63,177 nt of DNA from Bacillota bacterium (GCA_023393095.1 JAEWMT010000021.1:1-63177); one strand, 5' to 3'; shown: positions 1 to 8,604, numbered from the stretch's first letter. Notes: generated by a model from the sequence alone, not told the origin. Numbers and translations: made by a program.

Positions 1-158
1 GCATTTGCCTTTACCAACCACATACTAATTCCACAGAAGAGCAAAATTAATAGAAAGAGTAATGTCCGAAATTGTCCAAGTTTCTGTCCGGACTTAGTTC
101 CAAAGAGATTTGTAATTAAGCCTGTAAGTTTATGTATGATATCTTTATAATATTTCAT
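1..158 (-). CDS. Partial membrane-anchored protein, N-terminal fragment
   Basis: An open reading frame reads leftward from an ATG at 158 and runs off the left edge of the window. The start is supported by a GGAGGATC ribosome binding site at 161-168. The visible 52 residues are a basic amphipathic N-terminus (MKYYKDIIHKL) followed by one hydrophobic segment at about residues 33-48 (LLFLLILLFCGISMWLV), so the product is probably a membrane-anchored protein with its bulk outside the window. I do not recognise the family from this fragment. Confidence 0.6.
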   Translation of the reverse strand, partial: MKYYKDIIHKLTGLITNLFGTKSGQKLGQFRTLLFLLILLFCGISMWLVKAN

Positions 159-424
159 AAGATCCTCCAATCCGTTCTGTTTATATTTTGTTTATACCGG
201 TCTCAGTCAAATAATTTATGAAGGAAAGGTTATATTTCTTTCATTCTGTATTCCGGGCCTCCTGTAGGGGTGACTTATATGTGTGATATTCTTAAAGTAT
301 TAATTAAATTATTACCAATTAATGGAATGTTATGCATGGCTAGTAAATGATAATATTCTATTGTCTTTTGAAATTGAATCCGATAAAATAGTAATAAACT
401 TAAGTCCGGAATCGGGAGGTAGAA

Positions 425-847
425 ATGACGAAGGAAGTAGATATCAGAATTAAAGGGCAGCAGTTGGGTGAAGAAGAGGACCCTGTCATAATGACTGCAT
501 CGGGAACCTATCACCTGACGAATGGAAATCATTATATTCATTATGTGGAAGAGGTAGAGGGCTCGGACGATATTTCGAAAAACACCATAAAAATATCATC
601 CAAAAGGGTTATCCTTTTGAAAAAAGGAGTACAGAATTCCCAAATGATATTTGATTTGCAGGAAGAAGAGCAGGCAATTTATCAGACGTCATATGGTAGA
701 CTTACGATGGAAACTGATACTAGAATGATAAAGCTTCAAGAGACACAGGACAGAATCGAGGTACAGATGGAATATTCCCTATTCGCAGACGGTTCAAAGC
801 TTTCAGATAACAGACTTAGCATTGTGATATTTGCAAGAAAAGAATAA
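425..847 (+). CDS. DUF1934 (YwiB-type) beta-barrel protein
   Basis: This 140-residue soluble protein has the spacing and alternating beta-strand pattern of the DUF1934/YwiB family, small calycin-like beta-barrels of unknown function common in Firmicutes. Visible family-like stretches are the N-terminal VDIRIKGQQ strand, a GTYHLTNGNHYIHYVEE segment at about residues 27-43 and the C-terminal MEYSLFADG. The start is supported by GGGAGG six bases upstream. It stands alone between the leftward fragment and a leftward membrane protein and is followed by its own terminator. The family assignment is by pattern only; the function is unknown. Confidence 0.7.
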   Translation: MTKEVDIRIKGQQLGEEEDPVIMTASGTYHLTNGNHYIHYVEEVEGSDDISKNTIKISSKRVILLKKGVQNSQMIFDLQEEEQAIYQTSYGRLTMETDTRMIKLQETQDRIEVQMEYSLFADGSKLSDNRLSIVIFARKE

Positions 848-861
848 AACAGTTATATTAT

Positions 862-911
862 AAAACTCTCCGGAGAGGATAATTCCTTATCGTCTGGAGG
901 GTTTATTATTT
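862..911 (+). terminator. Rho-independent terminator after the DUF1934 gene
   Basis: AAACTCTCC and GGAGGGTTT form the base of a stem, with GGATAA/TTATCG extending it. The stem is followed by the T-rich tract TTTATTATTTG, 15 bases after the stop codon. Confidence 0.75.
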
Positions 912-950
912 GATTGTTGCAAGATTATAGGAAAGGCTACAATTTAGCAA

Positions 951-994
951 TAAAAATCCTCTTACCCACTGTTAATTAACAGACGAATAAGAGG
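951..994 (-). terminator. Terminator of the leftward small membrane protein gene
   Basis: The arms CCTCTTA (958-964) and TAAGAGG (988-994) pair perfectly around an inner CTGTTAATTAACAG palindrome. On the minus strand the stem is followed by ATTTTTATTG. It lies just beyond the stop codon at 1006. Confidence 0.7.
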
Positions 995-1005
995 AATTCA
1001 TTCTT

Positions 1006-1458
1006 CTATTTATTTTTTTTGAAAACACCGGTCATCTTCTTAAAGATACCCTTCTTTTCCTTCTTTGGCTCTAAGTTACCTCTGAGTCCTTTGACTTCCA
1101 TAATATAGATACCACTGAGGACTGCTTTAACTTCTTTTTTAATCGGGATTATATCAAAAACCTTAGGATCACACATGAGGGACATAACCTTCGGTCCTAT
1201 TTTGGCTTTCACAATCGGAACCTTGGAACCTCTCATGTATTTGGGTGTCTGATCAAGAACCATCTTAGGTAAGTTAGCTTCTTTCAGTTTCATTTTCTTC
1301 TTATCAATAACTAGAATAGAAACTGTCTGGGCTGCTGACTGCATCTGGGATTCGGAATCCTTCTGACGCTTCTCCAGCTTCTTTCCTACTAAAAATAATG
1401 CAATTAAAATTCCTATCAATACGACAGCCACTATAATAAGAACGATGTACCAATGCAT
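1006..1458 (-). CDS. Small membrane-anchored protein of unknown function
   Basis: This 150-residue protein begins with one strong transmembrane helix (about residues 4-25, WYIVLIIVAVVLIGILIALFLV). It continues as a cytoplasmic or extracellular basic domain rich in Lys, with the core SILVIDKKKMKLKEANLPK and a very basic C-terminus (KKEKKGIFKKM...FKKNK). No enzyme motif is visible. The start has a GAGGAGG site. It is a single-gene unit with its own terminator. I do not recognise it beyond resembling short conserved membrane proteins of Lachnospiraceae, and I propose no function. Confidence 0.7.
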   Translation of the reverse strand: MHWYIVLIIVAVVLIGILIALFLVGKKLEKRQKDSESQMQSAAQTVSILVIDKKKMKLKEANLPKMVLDQTPKYMRGSKVPIVKAKIGPKVMSLMCDPKVFDIIPIKKEVKAVLSGIYIMEVKGLRGNLEPKKEKKGIFKKMTGVFKKNK

Positions 1459-1602
1459 GAGATATGTACCTCCTCAATAATTTACGTTTTAAAATGCTTG
1501 TCCCCAATCGGGTACGGTATATTGTAACATTATTTTTTAAAAAAATAAATAGTAATATTTAAAATATAAGAAAGATCCTTTCGACAAAAAATCAGGTACG
1601 AG

Positions 1603-2337
1603 TTATTTATTAACCAAAGGAGCATTTTTTATTAGTGTCTCTCGAATAATGTTCTGAACATAGGATCCAAGAAACTTAAGCTGTTCCTTTGTTAAATCTT
1701 TAGGATAGATGGGTTTACCATATTCGATGACGACATGTGCAGAATGTACCCAGGGCATATGTTTTTCAAGTACCTCATCCGTATTAGTGATAGACACTGG
1801 AATGATTGCACAGCCAGTTTTCTCAGCAATTTTGAAGCTGCCTTCTTTAAAGGGAAGCATTTCCTGACCCTGGCTTCTGGTACCCTCTGGAGAGATAAAT
1901 ACGGAATAGCCGGCTTTCACCTGTTCAATACCTTTTAAAATGGTTTTTAGGCCTTGCTTAATGTCTTCTCTGTCAAGGAAAAGACATTGTAAAAAACGCA
2001 TCCAGTAACTAAGAAAAGGAATTCGAGCTAGCTCCTTCTTCGCCATAAAGCCTGTAAGTGTAGGCAAAGAGGTGTAAGCAACAGGAATATCGAAATAACT
2101 TCTATGGTTTGAAATATATAATACAGCTTCGTCCTTAGGTATATTATCAGTTCCGATAACGGTACGTTTTACCCCGCATATGAATAGAATAATGTGGAAT
2201 ACACCAACAACAATTTTTTGGGAGCTGGCTACCATCGCACGGTGATTAAATCTTCCAATCAACAGTTCAATCAGATATAAAGGAATACTGATAATAAAAA
2301 ATATTAATAAAAATATAAGTGCTAAAACCAGTCGCAT
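1603..2337 (-). CDS. plsC: 1-acyl-sn-glycerol-3-phosphate acyltransferase (PlsC)
   Basis: This 244-residue membrane-associated enzyme should transfer an acyl chain to lysophosphatidic acid in phospholipid synthesis. The N-terminal hydrophobic segment (about residues 3-27) fits membrane association. The catalytic NHxxxxD motif is NHRSYFD at about 77-83. The glycerol-phosphate binding block appears as SPEGTRS at about 150-156, with the usual Phe replaced by Ser, and a later IIPVSI stretch matches the family. The start has AGGAGG seven bases upstream. It appears monocistronic; the lysophospholipid substrate is inferred from family membership. Confidence 0.88.
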   Translation of the reverse strand: MRLVLALIFLLIFFIISIPLYLIELLIGRFNHRAMVASSQKIVVGVFHIILFICGVKRTVIGTDNIPKDEAVLYISNHRSYFDIPVAYTSLPTLTGFMAKKELARIPFLSYWMRFLQCLFLDREDIKQGLKTILKGIEQVKAGYSVFISPEGTRSQGQEMLPFKEGSFKIAEKTGCAIIPVSITNTDEVLEKHMPWVHSAHVVIEYGKPIYPKDLTKEQLKFLGSYVQNIIRETLIKNAPLVNK

Positions 2338-2505
2338 AAAAATCCTCCTGAATTTTTTATATTAATAACCATTTTATACCAGAAAATTTTGATTTAATAA
2401 TTTTACAAATTATAAAGCAAGATAGAAACTTCCATAGCGTTATTCAGCTTATTATTCTACAGTGATAACCAACACTCCTCTTCCGATTTTTAGATTATTA
2501 TATCC

Positions 2506-3666
2506 CTATTCTTTCGGTGTTCCGGTAATGTCTGTGTCACCTTTAGGTTTTGGGGTTGGAGTAGGTGATGGCGTTGGTTTTTTAGTAGGTGTTTTGGTAG
2601 GTGTTTTAGTTGGAGCCTTAGTGGGGATTTTAGTGGGTTTAGGCTCTTTGTCTCCTATTACATCTCCGTCTTCTGAGTCATCTGGTGCACCGGTTAAATC
2701 AGCGGGAGTAGGTTTAATAGTTGGTTTAGCAGTAGGTTTGTGATATACAGGTACATTATAATTTAGTATGTCTGCATAAACTTCCTCAAAGTTAAAATTA
2801 GGACTTGGTTTATATTTATAATATTCGTCAAGTGTTAATTTATGTTTATATAAATAATAAGACAATCCCCTTCCGACATATCTGATATGCCATGGTTCGT
2901 AAGCATAGCCTGTTATATCAGCCTTATCCTTAGGGTATCTTATAATAAATCCATATTTATATGCATTCTTAGCAAGCCATTTGCCTTCCGGAGTTTCGGC
3001 AAATTTATCAGATAAATCAAAATGCAATGATTTCATGGATACATCCATGACCAGTCCGGTTTGATGTTCACTTGTTCCCGGAATGGCAGAATAATTTAAT
3101 GTATGCGTTTTACCTTTGGTAGCAAGATTATTCGTAAATATTTCATATTGCCTTGTATAGGAACGATATCCGGATACACCAGATAAAATATAACCTTTTT
3201 TTGCTGCTGCTGCGAAAAGCTTCTCTATTGCTTTCGCGGCTTGTTTGCGCATTAAGGTTCGATCGTCATAGCTTTGATTATTGAATTTGATATTCGGTGT
3301 TACTAGCTCCTTTGGTTTATAATCCTTAGGCAAAGAATGCTCTTTATTGACATATACAGTGATGCTGGAAGGTTTCAGATCCATTTTAGTAGCCGGTACA
3401 AACTTCTTTACCTCCTTATCAACAACCGGTTCCGGAGCGTCGGCTATTTCATCCGCATCTTCCGGTGACGGAGATATGTATGTAAAATCACTTCCTGAAA
3501 TATCGGATACAACCGCAGCAGAAGACTTCATTTTCGTTAAATTGGGAATAATGATTGCTATGATTAGGCTTATAATTAAAATCACTGTAATGGAACTAAT
3601 GATTGTAAAGGTTCTAACAATTCTATTTCTTCTGATCAGTCTGATCCATCTTCTTAATTTCTTCAA
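2506..3666 (-). CDS. vanY: VanY/LdcB-type D-Ala-D-Ala (or L,D) carboxypeptidase, M15B
   Basis: This 386-residue secreted or membrane-anchored zinc peptidase trims peptidoglycan stem peptides. A basic N-terminus precedes a transmembrane helix at about 20-42. The catalytic domain (about 135-270) carries SGYRSY, the zinc-binding SEHQTGLVMDVS (His201, Asp208) and EPWHIRYVG (Glu257, His260). The C-terminus (about 315-386) is a Thr/Pro/Lys tail of PTK repeats, a likely wall-spanning linker, and the DNA there is repetitive. The best start is a TTG at 3666, eight bases after AAAGGAG. Whether it is a D,D- or L,D-carboxypeptidase cannot be told from sequence. A leader terminator precedes it. Confidence 0.85.
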   Translation of the reverse strand: MKKLRRWIRLIRRNRIVRTFTIISSITVILIISLIIAIIIPNLTKMKSSAAVVSDISGSDFTYISPSPEDADEIADAPEPVVDKEVKKFVPATKMDLKPSSITVYVNKEHSLPKDYKPKELVTPNIKFNNQSYDDRTLMRKQAAKAIEKLFAAAAKKGYILSGVSGYRSYTRQYEIFTNNLATKGKTHTLNYSAIPGTSEHQTGLVMDVSMKSLHFDLSDKFAETPEGKWLAKNAYKYGFIIRYPKDKADITGYAYEPWHIRYVGRGLSYYLYKHKLTLDEYYKYKPSPNFNFEEVYADILNYNVPVYHKPTAKPTIKPTPADLTGAPDDSEDGDVIGDKEPKPTKIPTKAPTKTPTKTPTKKPTPSPTPTPKPKGDTDITGTPKE

Positions 3667-3703
3667 TCAGAGATCTCCTTTCATAAATAAGCAAAAAACA
3701 TGG

Positions 3704-3758
3704 CGCTATCCGTAATTATGATACAGAATATCCTGAATCATACGTTAGCGCGCATAAA
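3704..3758 (-). terminator. Terminator-like hairpin in the vanY leader
   Basis: On the minus strand GCGCTAACGTATGAT pairs with ATCATAATTACGGATAGCGC with small mismatches, followed by CATGTTTTTTGC. It lies between a promoter at 3796-3824 and the vanY start at 3666, so transcription would have to read through it. No ligand-binding domain that I recognise precedes it. Confidence 0.55.
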
Positions 3759-3795
3759 AATCAATATAGTTAAATACGTGCTTATCATAATACAG

Positions 3796-3824
3796 CTTGT
3801 AACAGGAAAATGATGGCTTGTCAA
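3796..3824 (-). promoter_or_regulatory. Candidate vanY promoter
   Basis: On the minus strand TTGACA (3819-3824) is followed 17 bases later by TACAAG (3796-3801). The -35 and spacer closely match those of the queT promoter at 41220-41247. The -10 is a weak match. Confidence 0.45.
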
Positions 3825-3899
3825 CAAGCTACATCGTAAGGTATCGCTTTACTTAGAAGTCTTAATGAGGTTTACGAATAACTAAGACAACTATCCACC

Positions 3900-3968
3900 A
3901 TACGGGATAAGCGTAGCTCAATATTGAAATTTCTTCACACACATATCGGTGCTACGATTACCCCGTAT
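3900..3968 (-). ncRNA. Candidate structured RNA: 18-bp hairpin downstream of pncB
   Basis: The arms 3900-3917 and 3951-3968 pair over 18 positions with two mismatches (ATACGGGATAAGCGTAGC against GCTACGATTACCCCGTAT). On the minus strand a TATACT -10-like box (3969-3974) sits immediately upstream, so an RNA could begin in this hairpin and run leftward. There is no poly-U directly after the stem, so it is not a standard terminator. The remaining sequence between pncB and vanY (3667-4034) holds the vanY promoter and leader hairpin and no gene. Confidence 0.35.
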
Positions 3969-4034
3969 AGTATAACATATTTGGCTTATTTTTTTAACTG
4001 ACAAATTATATATATTTAGTGTAAAAATATAAGA

Positions 4035-5489
4035 CTATTTTGTACTTTCTGTAAGACGATCCAGAAGGTCTGATTTCATATGATACAGTTTCGAAGATAA
4101 GTCAACGTATACGATATGAGGATTAATCAGACGTCTGGTTTCATCCCAGAGAGTATTCTGTTCTTTTATACAATAATCCCTGATTTCCATAACGGAGGGA
4201 GAAGTATATACACATTTTCCGGATAGGAAGACGGGAACCAAAAGTTCCCTCAGGGTATACGAATCAGGTTTCAGGTAAGTCTTTTTCCAAGTTGCAATCG
4301 GATCAAAAAGAAGCAGAGGCTGATCACAGGAATACTCCTCGTCAGCTAGGCAAATTAGATCGGCTTTGACATTACCGCTTTCTTTTTCATAAACACGGTA
4401 AATTTTCTTATTACCCGGGTTTGTAATTTTCCACTGGTTTTCGGAAAGCTTTATTTTAGGTATAAATTGTCCATCTCTCCATACAGCGGATAATTTATAT
4501 ACACCACCAAAGGACGGGCAGTCCCTGGAAGTAATCAGCTTTGTTCCAACACCCCAGGAATCAATTTTTGCTCCTTGGGTTTTTAATGAGTCGATTAAAT
4601 ATTCATCCAAATCACTTGAAGCTGTAATGGAAGCTTCGGTAAATCCAGCTGTATCAAGCATTTTCCTAGCCTTCTTAGAAAGGTAGGCAAGGTCACCGCT
4701 GTCTAAACGAATCCCATATTTTTGGGGCATTTTATTATTGTCTCGTAACTCCTCAAATACCTTGATTGCATTAGGTACACCGGATCTTAAGGTATCATAG
4801 GTATCCACCAATAAAGTTGTATTTTGAGGATAAAGCTCTGCATATTTTCTAAAAGCAGTAAGCTCATCATCAAAGCTCATAATCCAGCTATGAGCATGAG
4901 TTCCCAGTGCAGGAACATCATATAGCTTAGCAGAAAGTACATTGCTGGTACCGATACATCCTCCAATTACAGCAGCTCTTGCACCTAAAGTACCGGCATC
5001 CGGACCCTGTGCTCTTCGTAAACCAAACTCCATTACCGGCTGCCCATTCGCTGCATACACAACACGGGAAGCCTTGGTAGCAATTAGGCTTTGATGGTTA
5101 ATAATACACAATAGGGCTGTCTCTATAAGCTGAGCTTCCATGATAGGAGCAATAACCTTTACTAAAGGCTCCATCGGAAATACGACCGTACCCTCTGGAA
5201 TTGCATAAATATCTCCTGTAAAACTGAAATTTCTTAGATAGTTAAGAAATCCGTCATTGAATATGTTCTGGGAACGGAGATACTCAATATCCTCATCATT
5301 AAAATGAAGTTCATTAATATAATCTATCACCTGCTCAAGACCAGCACAAATAGCATAGCCGTTGCCTGAGGGATTCTCTCGGTAGAATACATCAAAGATA
5401 ACAGTTTCATTTTTGTTATTATTATAATAACCCTGCATCATTGTCAATTCATAAAAATCAGTTAATAAGGTTAAATTTTGTTTATCCAT
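4035..5489 (-). CDS. pncB: Nicotinate phosphoribosyltransferase
   Basis: This 484-residue enzyme joins nicotinate and PRPP, with ATP hydrolysis, to give nicotinate mononucleotide in the NAD salvage pathway. Family features are the opening LLTDFYELTMMQGYY, GLRRAQGPDAG (about 154-164), THAHSWIMSFDDE (about 195-207), the VDTYDTLRSGVPNAI block (about 226-240) and GIRLDSGDLAYLSKKAR (about 258-274). The ATG at 5489 is chosen over upstream alternatives because GGAGG lies ten bases before it and the family begins here. A long leader with an 8-bp perfect hairpin precedes it. It is probably monocistronic. Confidence 0.92.
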   Translation of the reverse strand: MDKQNLTLLTDFYELTMMQGYYNNNKNETVIFDVFYRENPSGNGYAICAGLEQVIDYINELHFNDEDIEYLRSQNIFNDGFLNYLRNFSFTGDIYAIPEGTVVFPMEPLVKVIAPIMEAQLIETALLCIINHQSLIATKASRVVYAANGQPVMEFGLRRAQGPDAGTLGARAAVIGGCIGTSNVLSAKLYDVPALGTHAHSWIMSFDDELTAFRKYAELYPQNTTLLVDTYDTLRSGVPNAIKVFEELRDNNKMPQKYGIRLDSGDLAYLSKKARKMLDTAGFTEASITASSDLDEYLIDSLKTQGAKIDSWGVGTKLITSRDCPSFGGVYKLSAVWRDGQFIPKIKLSENQWKITNPGNKKIYRVYEKESGNVKADLICLADEEYSCDQPLLLFDPIATWKKTYLKPDSYTLRELLVPVFLSGKCVYTSPSVMEIRDYCIKEQNTLWDETRRLINPHIVYVDLSSKLYHMKSDLLDRLTESTK

Positions 5490-5506
5490 AATTTGTCCTC
5501 CATATC

Positions 5507-5534
5507 CTGAGAATATGTCTGCACTCATTCTCAG
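5507..5534 (-). promoter_or_regulatory. Hairpin in the pncB leader next to the ribosome binding site
   Basis: The perfect 8-bp inverted repeat CTGAGAAT / ATTCTCAG surrounds a 12-base loop and ends a few bases before the pncB Shine-Dalgarno site. It could affect translation, or be an operator. I see no known NAD-responsive motif. Confidence 0.4.
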
Positions 5535-5654
5535 AATGTAAATCTTTCTACTATCAATCGCGACAGCCTTTATCTCCTTTACTGCGGCATCATATTTATG
5601 GAATCTAACCGTAGTACTATATAATATGTACAGTTTTGTCATAACAAAACATAT

Positions 5655-5685
5655 ACCAGATTTCATAATAAGTCAAGCTTTCAAA
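5655..5685 (-). promoter_or_regulatory. Candidate pncB promoter
   Basis: On the minus strand TTGACT is followed about 17 bases later by TATGTT, placing the start of transcription roughly 160 bases before the pncB ATG. This is a moderate match to the vegetative promoter. Confidence 0.4.
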
Positions 5686-5752
5686 ACAGATTAATTATAA
5701 GGCTGGAAAGTTTAATATGATATCAAAGAAACTTTAAGGTTTTTATAAATGC

Positions 5753-5813
5753 AGCTCCCTGAAGGGCTAACAAAAGATAATCCTTATTATCTTTGTGAAC
5801 CCTTCAGGGAGCT
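5753..5813. terminator. Long bipartite terminator hairpin after the arsA operon
   Basis: AGCTCCCTGAAGGG (5753-5766) and CCCTTCAGGGAGCT (5800-5813) pair perfectly over 14 bp, and an inner AAAGATAAT / ATTATCTTT stem extends the structure. It lies between the leftward ArsA operon and pncB. Neither flank has a strong U-tract, so it may also block read-through or protect the RNA end. Confidence 0.65.
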
Positions 5814-5931
5814 TATAAATTGTTTCTAATAGTTATCAACAGAAGATACTGCCTTTTATACATGCTGTTCCAAGCAATCTCTTAACTTAATAACCAAACC
5901 ACTATATTTTCAAACCTATCTATTAACAAAA

Positions 5932-7089
5932 TTAAAATCTAAGCTTTAGTTTTCCATTTTCATATTTTGCACCTTTTATATCTTTATTCTTATATTTACC
6001 TGGCATCGTAAACCTTCGCTTTTCGTTTTTTATGGTTAAAGTTAGTTCATCACCCTTTTGTGTCAACTCCATATCCTTTAGTTCAAAAAATGGCAGCGAT
6101 ATTTGAAATTGTCCATTCTCATCTGATTCATCAATGGTAAAAATCTTTCCATTGAATAAAATATCAATTGGGTTATGGTCGCCATATAAGGAATTGGATG
6201 CGTCTTTAAGTCTCTGAATTGTCCTAAGCTCATATTTCAATAGCTGCATATAAAATATTGGTATTCCGATAAAGCTTTCCATAATATCCTTTAGAGCCTC
6301 CTCTTGGCTACTAATCCATTGATGGAAGTATCCGGACATTGATTCCTCGGGATAAACCTTATTTACGATAATCGCGTCTACGTTATAGTTATATAGATGT
6401 AGATAAGAAAAATTACGTTTTGCTTCTTTTATAACTATTTTTTCGGGTGTCGTTACGATGCGTATACTGACAACCTCTTTATTCCACATTAATTCCCTTA
6501 AATCATTCATTTTACTAACTAATGTTTCAATTTCGTCAAATATATTATCCTTAGGCATCGGAATTTTAGTCAGCTTTTCAACTGCAGGACCGGCTACCTT
6601 TAATGCTTTTCTTTTGAAAGGTAGCATCTGTTCAATCAATTTGCCAAACATCTCCGGAAATTTTAATAAAGATAACGTTTCTCCTGTAGGAGCACAGTCT
6701 ACAATTAATACGTCATAGTTACCTTCATCATAAATCTCTTTAATTTTAAACAATGCCGTCAATTCCTCAAAGCCGGGAAATACTAAAAGCTCTTCCGCTT
6801 CTATACTTTCCCCACTTCTGGAGGCTAGCATACGTTTAAAATAATCCTTAAGGTTTCCCCAAGCACGTTCACACTCATAAACAGCATCTACTTCCATTGC
6901 ATATAAATGTTTGGACACCTTAACAACTGTGGAGCCAAGCTTACAATCCAGAGAGTCTCCCATGCTGTGTGCCTGATCTGTGCTTATCACAAGAACCTTC
7001 TTACCGGAGGCGGCGATCTGACAAGCCGTTGCTGCTGCAATACTTGTCTTTCCGACTCCTCCCTTACCTGTATATAATATAATTCGCAT
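5932..7089 (-). CDS. ArsA/Get3-like ATPase 1 with C-terminal HSP20-like domain
   Basis: This 385-residue SIMIBI-class ATPase has a deviant Walker A, GKGGVGKTS (residues 8-16), a switch I DQAHSMGD where ArsA/Get3 proteins usually have DPAHSLSD, and a switch II DCAPTGETLSLL where the usual motif has His in place of Glu. The last 80 residues (ISLPFFELKDMELTQKGDELTLTIKNEKRRFTMP...) resemble the small heat-shock-like domain found at the end of some bacterial ArsA homologues. I see no arsenite-binding Cys cluster and no arsB or arsC nearby, so arsenic export is unlikely. It is the last gene of an operon with a MarR regulator, a paralogue and a small protein. A chaperone or targeting role is only inferred. 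Confidence 0.85.
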   Translation of the reverse strand: MRIILYTGKGGVGKTSIAAATACQIAASGKKVLVISTDQAHSMGDSLDCKLGSTVVKVSKHLYAMEVDAVYECERAWGNLKDYFKRMLASRSGESIEAEELLVFPGFEELTALFKIKEIYDEGNYDVLIVDCAPTGETLSLLKFPEMFGKLIEQMLPFKRKALKVAGPAVEKLTKIPMPKDNIFDEIETLVSKMNDLRELMWNKEVVSIRIVTTPEKIVIKEAKRNFSYLHLYNYNVDAIIVNKVYPEESMSGYFHQWISSQEEALKDIMESFIGIPIFYMQLLKYELRTIQRLKDASNSLYGDHNPIDILFNGKIFTIDESDENGQFQISLPFFELKDMELTQKGDELTLTIKNEKRRFTMPGKYKNKDIKGAKYENGKLKLRF

Positions 7090-7100
7090 GGAATTACCCC

Positions 7101-7328
7101 CTATTCAATCGTCACTTTATTAATCTTTGATGGTTGATCAGAATCTGATTTATGTTTTTCTTTCTGTGTAAAGTTACCGCTATTCATAACGAATTCCTTC
7201 GTCAGATCAATAAATTCCATTTCTAATTTCTCAATTCGATCAACTACCTTTTGAGGCATAATCTCCTTCAATGCCTCACATTGAAGTTGCTTTGCCTGCA
7301 TCATTTTCACTATGAATTGCTTATTCAT
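7101..7328 (-). CDS. Small protein between two ArsA-like ATPase genes
   Basis: This protein of about 75 residues has a mostly helical, charged composition (QAKQLQCEALKEIMPQKVVDRIEKLEMEF) and a Lys/Ser-rich tail. Its ATG lies inside the last codons of the upstream ArsA gene (overlapping ATG/TAA), with AGGGGGAATGG as ribosome binding site, so translation is probably coupled. It ends 11 bases before the next ArsA gene. It may be a partner or adaptor of the two ATPases. I do not recognise a family. Confidence 0.7.
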   Translation of the reverse strand: MNKQFIVKMMQAKQLQCEALKEIMPQKVVDRIEKLEMEFIDLTKEFVMNSGNFTQKEKHKSDSDQPSKINKVTIE

Positions 7329-8511
7329 CATCCATTCCCCCTTCTGATCTCTCAAATGGTATTATTAAGTATCCCTCATTTAATTTCGCACCTGTTACAT
7401 GATATTTACGTAAAGCATTGGGAAGCGGAATACTTCTTTTAAAATTACCAATTCGGATAATAATGTCGGAGCCTGATTCATGTAGATCAATATCCTGTTT
7501 ATTAGCACATGGAAGATATACCTTTAACAGATAACCATTCTGCGTTTTTTCATACTCTTCATTACGGATTGTCGTCTTTATATCCAGAATATCCTCCCCC
7601 GTCAGGACATCATCAACCAATCGGTCTAAAGCCTTCATGCCGCTGATTTCGGCATCATACCATTTAATCTTGTATAAAGGAATCATTCCAAATATTTGCT
7701 CTAGTTCATCGATATACTCGGACTGAAGTAAAAGCCACTCATCAAAAAACGGTTCATTCAGCTCTGTAGGCAGCATACGGTTTATAAACACGGCATCTAC
7801 ATTAAAATTATAAAGATTCAGATACATATAATTTCTTTTTGTTTCTTCTACCACCATTTTTTCAGGCATAGTCACCAATCGGATACTGGTAACCTCCCTA
7901 TTTTTTAAGAGTTCCTGTAATTCAATCAACTTAAGATATAACTTTTGTATATCATTCATTGCCTTACCATCCGGTAATTCTATTTTAAATAATTTCTGTG
8001 ATACCGGATGTAGAATTCTCATAGCAAACTTACCGATAGGAAACAATTTCTCCATATACCAGGAGAAGAGTTCCGGGAACTTTAATAACGCCAATGTCTC
8101 ACCTGTTGGAGCACAGTCTACAATGATCACATCATATTCTCCACTTTCATAGAGTTGATGGATTCTAAGTAGGGAGAACAGTTCTTCCAGCCCTGGAAAC
8201 ATGGATAAATCATCGACATTCTCCTGTTGTCCGTCATTTTTGGGCATTAGCTTTTTTAGCGCTGACATCAGATTACTAAAGTTATGCGCCATCTCATATT
8301 CCGGATCTACTTCCAGACCTAACAGATTTTTATCAATTTGTGTTATTTCCTTACCAATCGGCATTTCAAACAGGTCACTCAGATTATGTGCCATATCCAC
8401 ACTAATAATTAATGTCTTATACCCCTGTCGCGAGGCTTTTCTGGCATGTGCGGCAGCTACACTGGTTTTGCCCACACCGCCTTTTCCGGTAAAAATAATA
8501 ATTCTTTGCAT
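7321..8511 (-). CDS. ArsA/Get3-like ATPase 2 with C-terminal HSP20-like domain
   Basis: This 396-residue paralogue of the 5932-7089 product has the same order: Walker A GKGGVGKTS (8-16), switch I DMAHNLSD (39-46), DCAPTGETLALL switch II, a central helical region without a Get3-type CxxC, and a C-terminal beta-rich segment (LPCANKQDIDLHESGSDIIIRIGNFKR). Both copies carry non-Pro residues in switch I and Glu in the APTGET motif. This suggests a divergent subfamily whose two members may work as a heterodimer, analogous to the tandem halves of classical ArsA. The start has AAAGGATG upstream. The marR gene precedes it after a terminator. Confidence 0.86.
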   Translation of the reverse strand: MQRIIIFTGKGGVGKTSVAAAHARKASRQGYKTLIISVDMAHNLSDLFEMPIGKEITQIDKNLLGLEVDPEYEMAHNFSNLMSALKKLMPKNDGQQENVDDLSMFPGLEELFSLLRIHQLYESGEYDVIIVDCAPTGETLALLKFPELFSWYMEKLFPIGKFAMRILHPVSQKLFKIELPDGKAMNDIQKLYLKLIELQELLKNREVTSIRLVTMPEKMVVEETKRNYMYLNLYNFNVDAVFINRMLPTELNEPFFDEWLLLQSEYIDELEQIFGMIPLYKIKWYDAEISGMKALDRLVDDVLTGEDILDIKTTIRNEEYEKTQNGYLLKVYLPCANKQDIDLHESGSDIIIRIGNFKRSIPLPNALRKYHVTGAKLNEGYLIIPFERSEGGMDDE

Positions 8512-8545
8512 TCAATTCATCCTTTCTGTTCTAATTTAATTCTTT

Positions 8546-8571
8546 CATCGAATACTTCGGACATCGAACTA
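8546..8571 (-). promoter_or_regulatory. Candidate MarR half-sites upstream of the ArsA gene pair
   Basis: The segment holds ACTTCGG and CGAAC/CGAAT elements resembling the CGAAGT half-sites at the marR promoter. It lies just before the 8511 start and after the marR terminator. A separate repressed promoter here is inferred. Confidence 0.4.
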
Positions 8572-8603
8572 TTTTAGAAAATAAAACAGAACAATTTGTT
8601 CTG
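8572..8603 (-). terminator. Terminator immediately after marR
   Basis: On the minus strand the near-perfect palindrome CAGAACAA-TTGTTCTG (8587-8603) is followed by TTTTATTTTC, starting two bases beyond the marR stop codon. It would reduce read-through into the ArsA genes. Confidence 0.65.
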
Positions 8604-8604
8604 C

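Noticed and set aside
2462..2743. Rightward 93-residue Val/Gly-rich open frame
   Set aside because: It is the antisense of the Thr/Pro-rich tail of VanY; repetitive DNA gives open frames on both strands.
3838..3983. 6S RNA, SRP RNA or a known riboswitch in the pncB-vanY gap
   Set aside because: The hairpin is local and does not show the 6S bubble, the SRP Alu/GNAR features or any riboswitch core that I know; only a candidate structured RNA is reported.
5932..8511. Arsenic resistance operon
   Set aside because: The ATPases are ArsA-like, but there is no ArsB/Acr3 pump, ArsC reductase or ArsR-type regulator nearby, and no arsenite-binding Cys set is visible.
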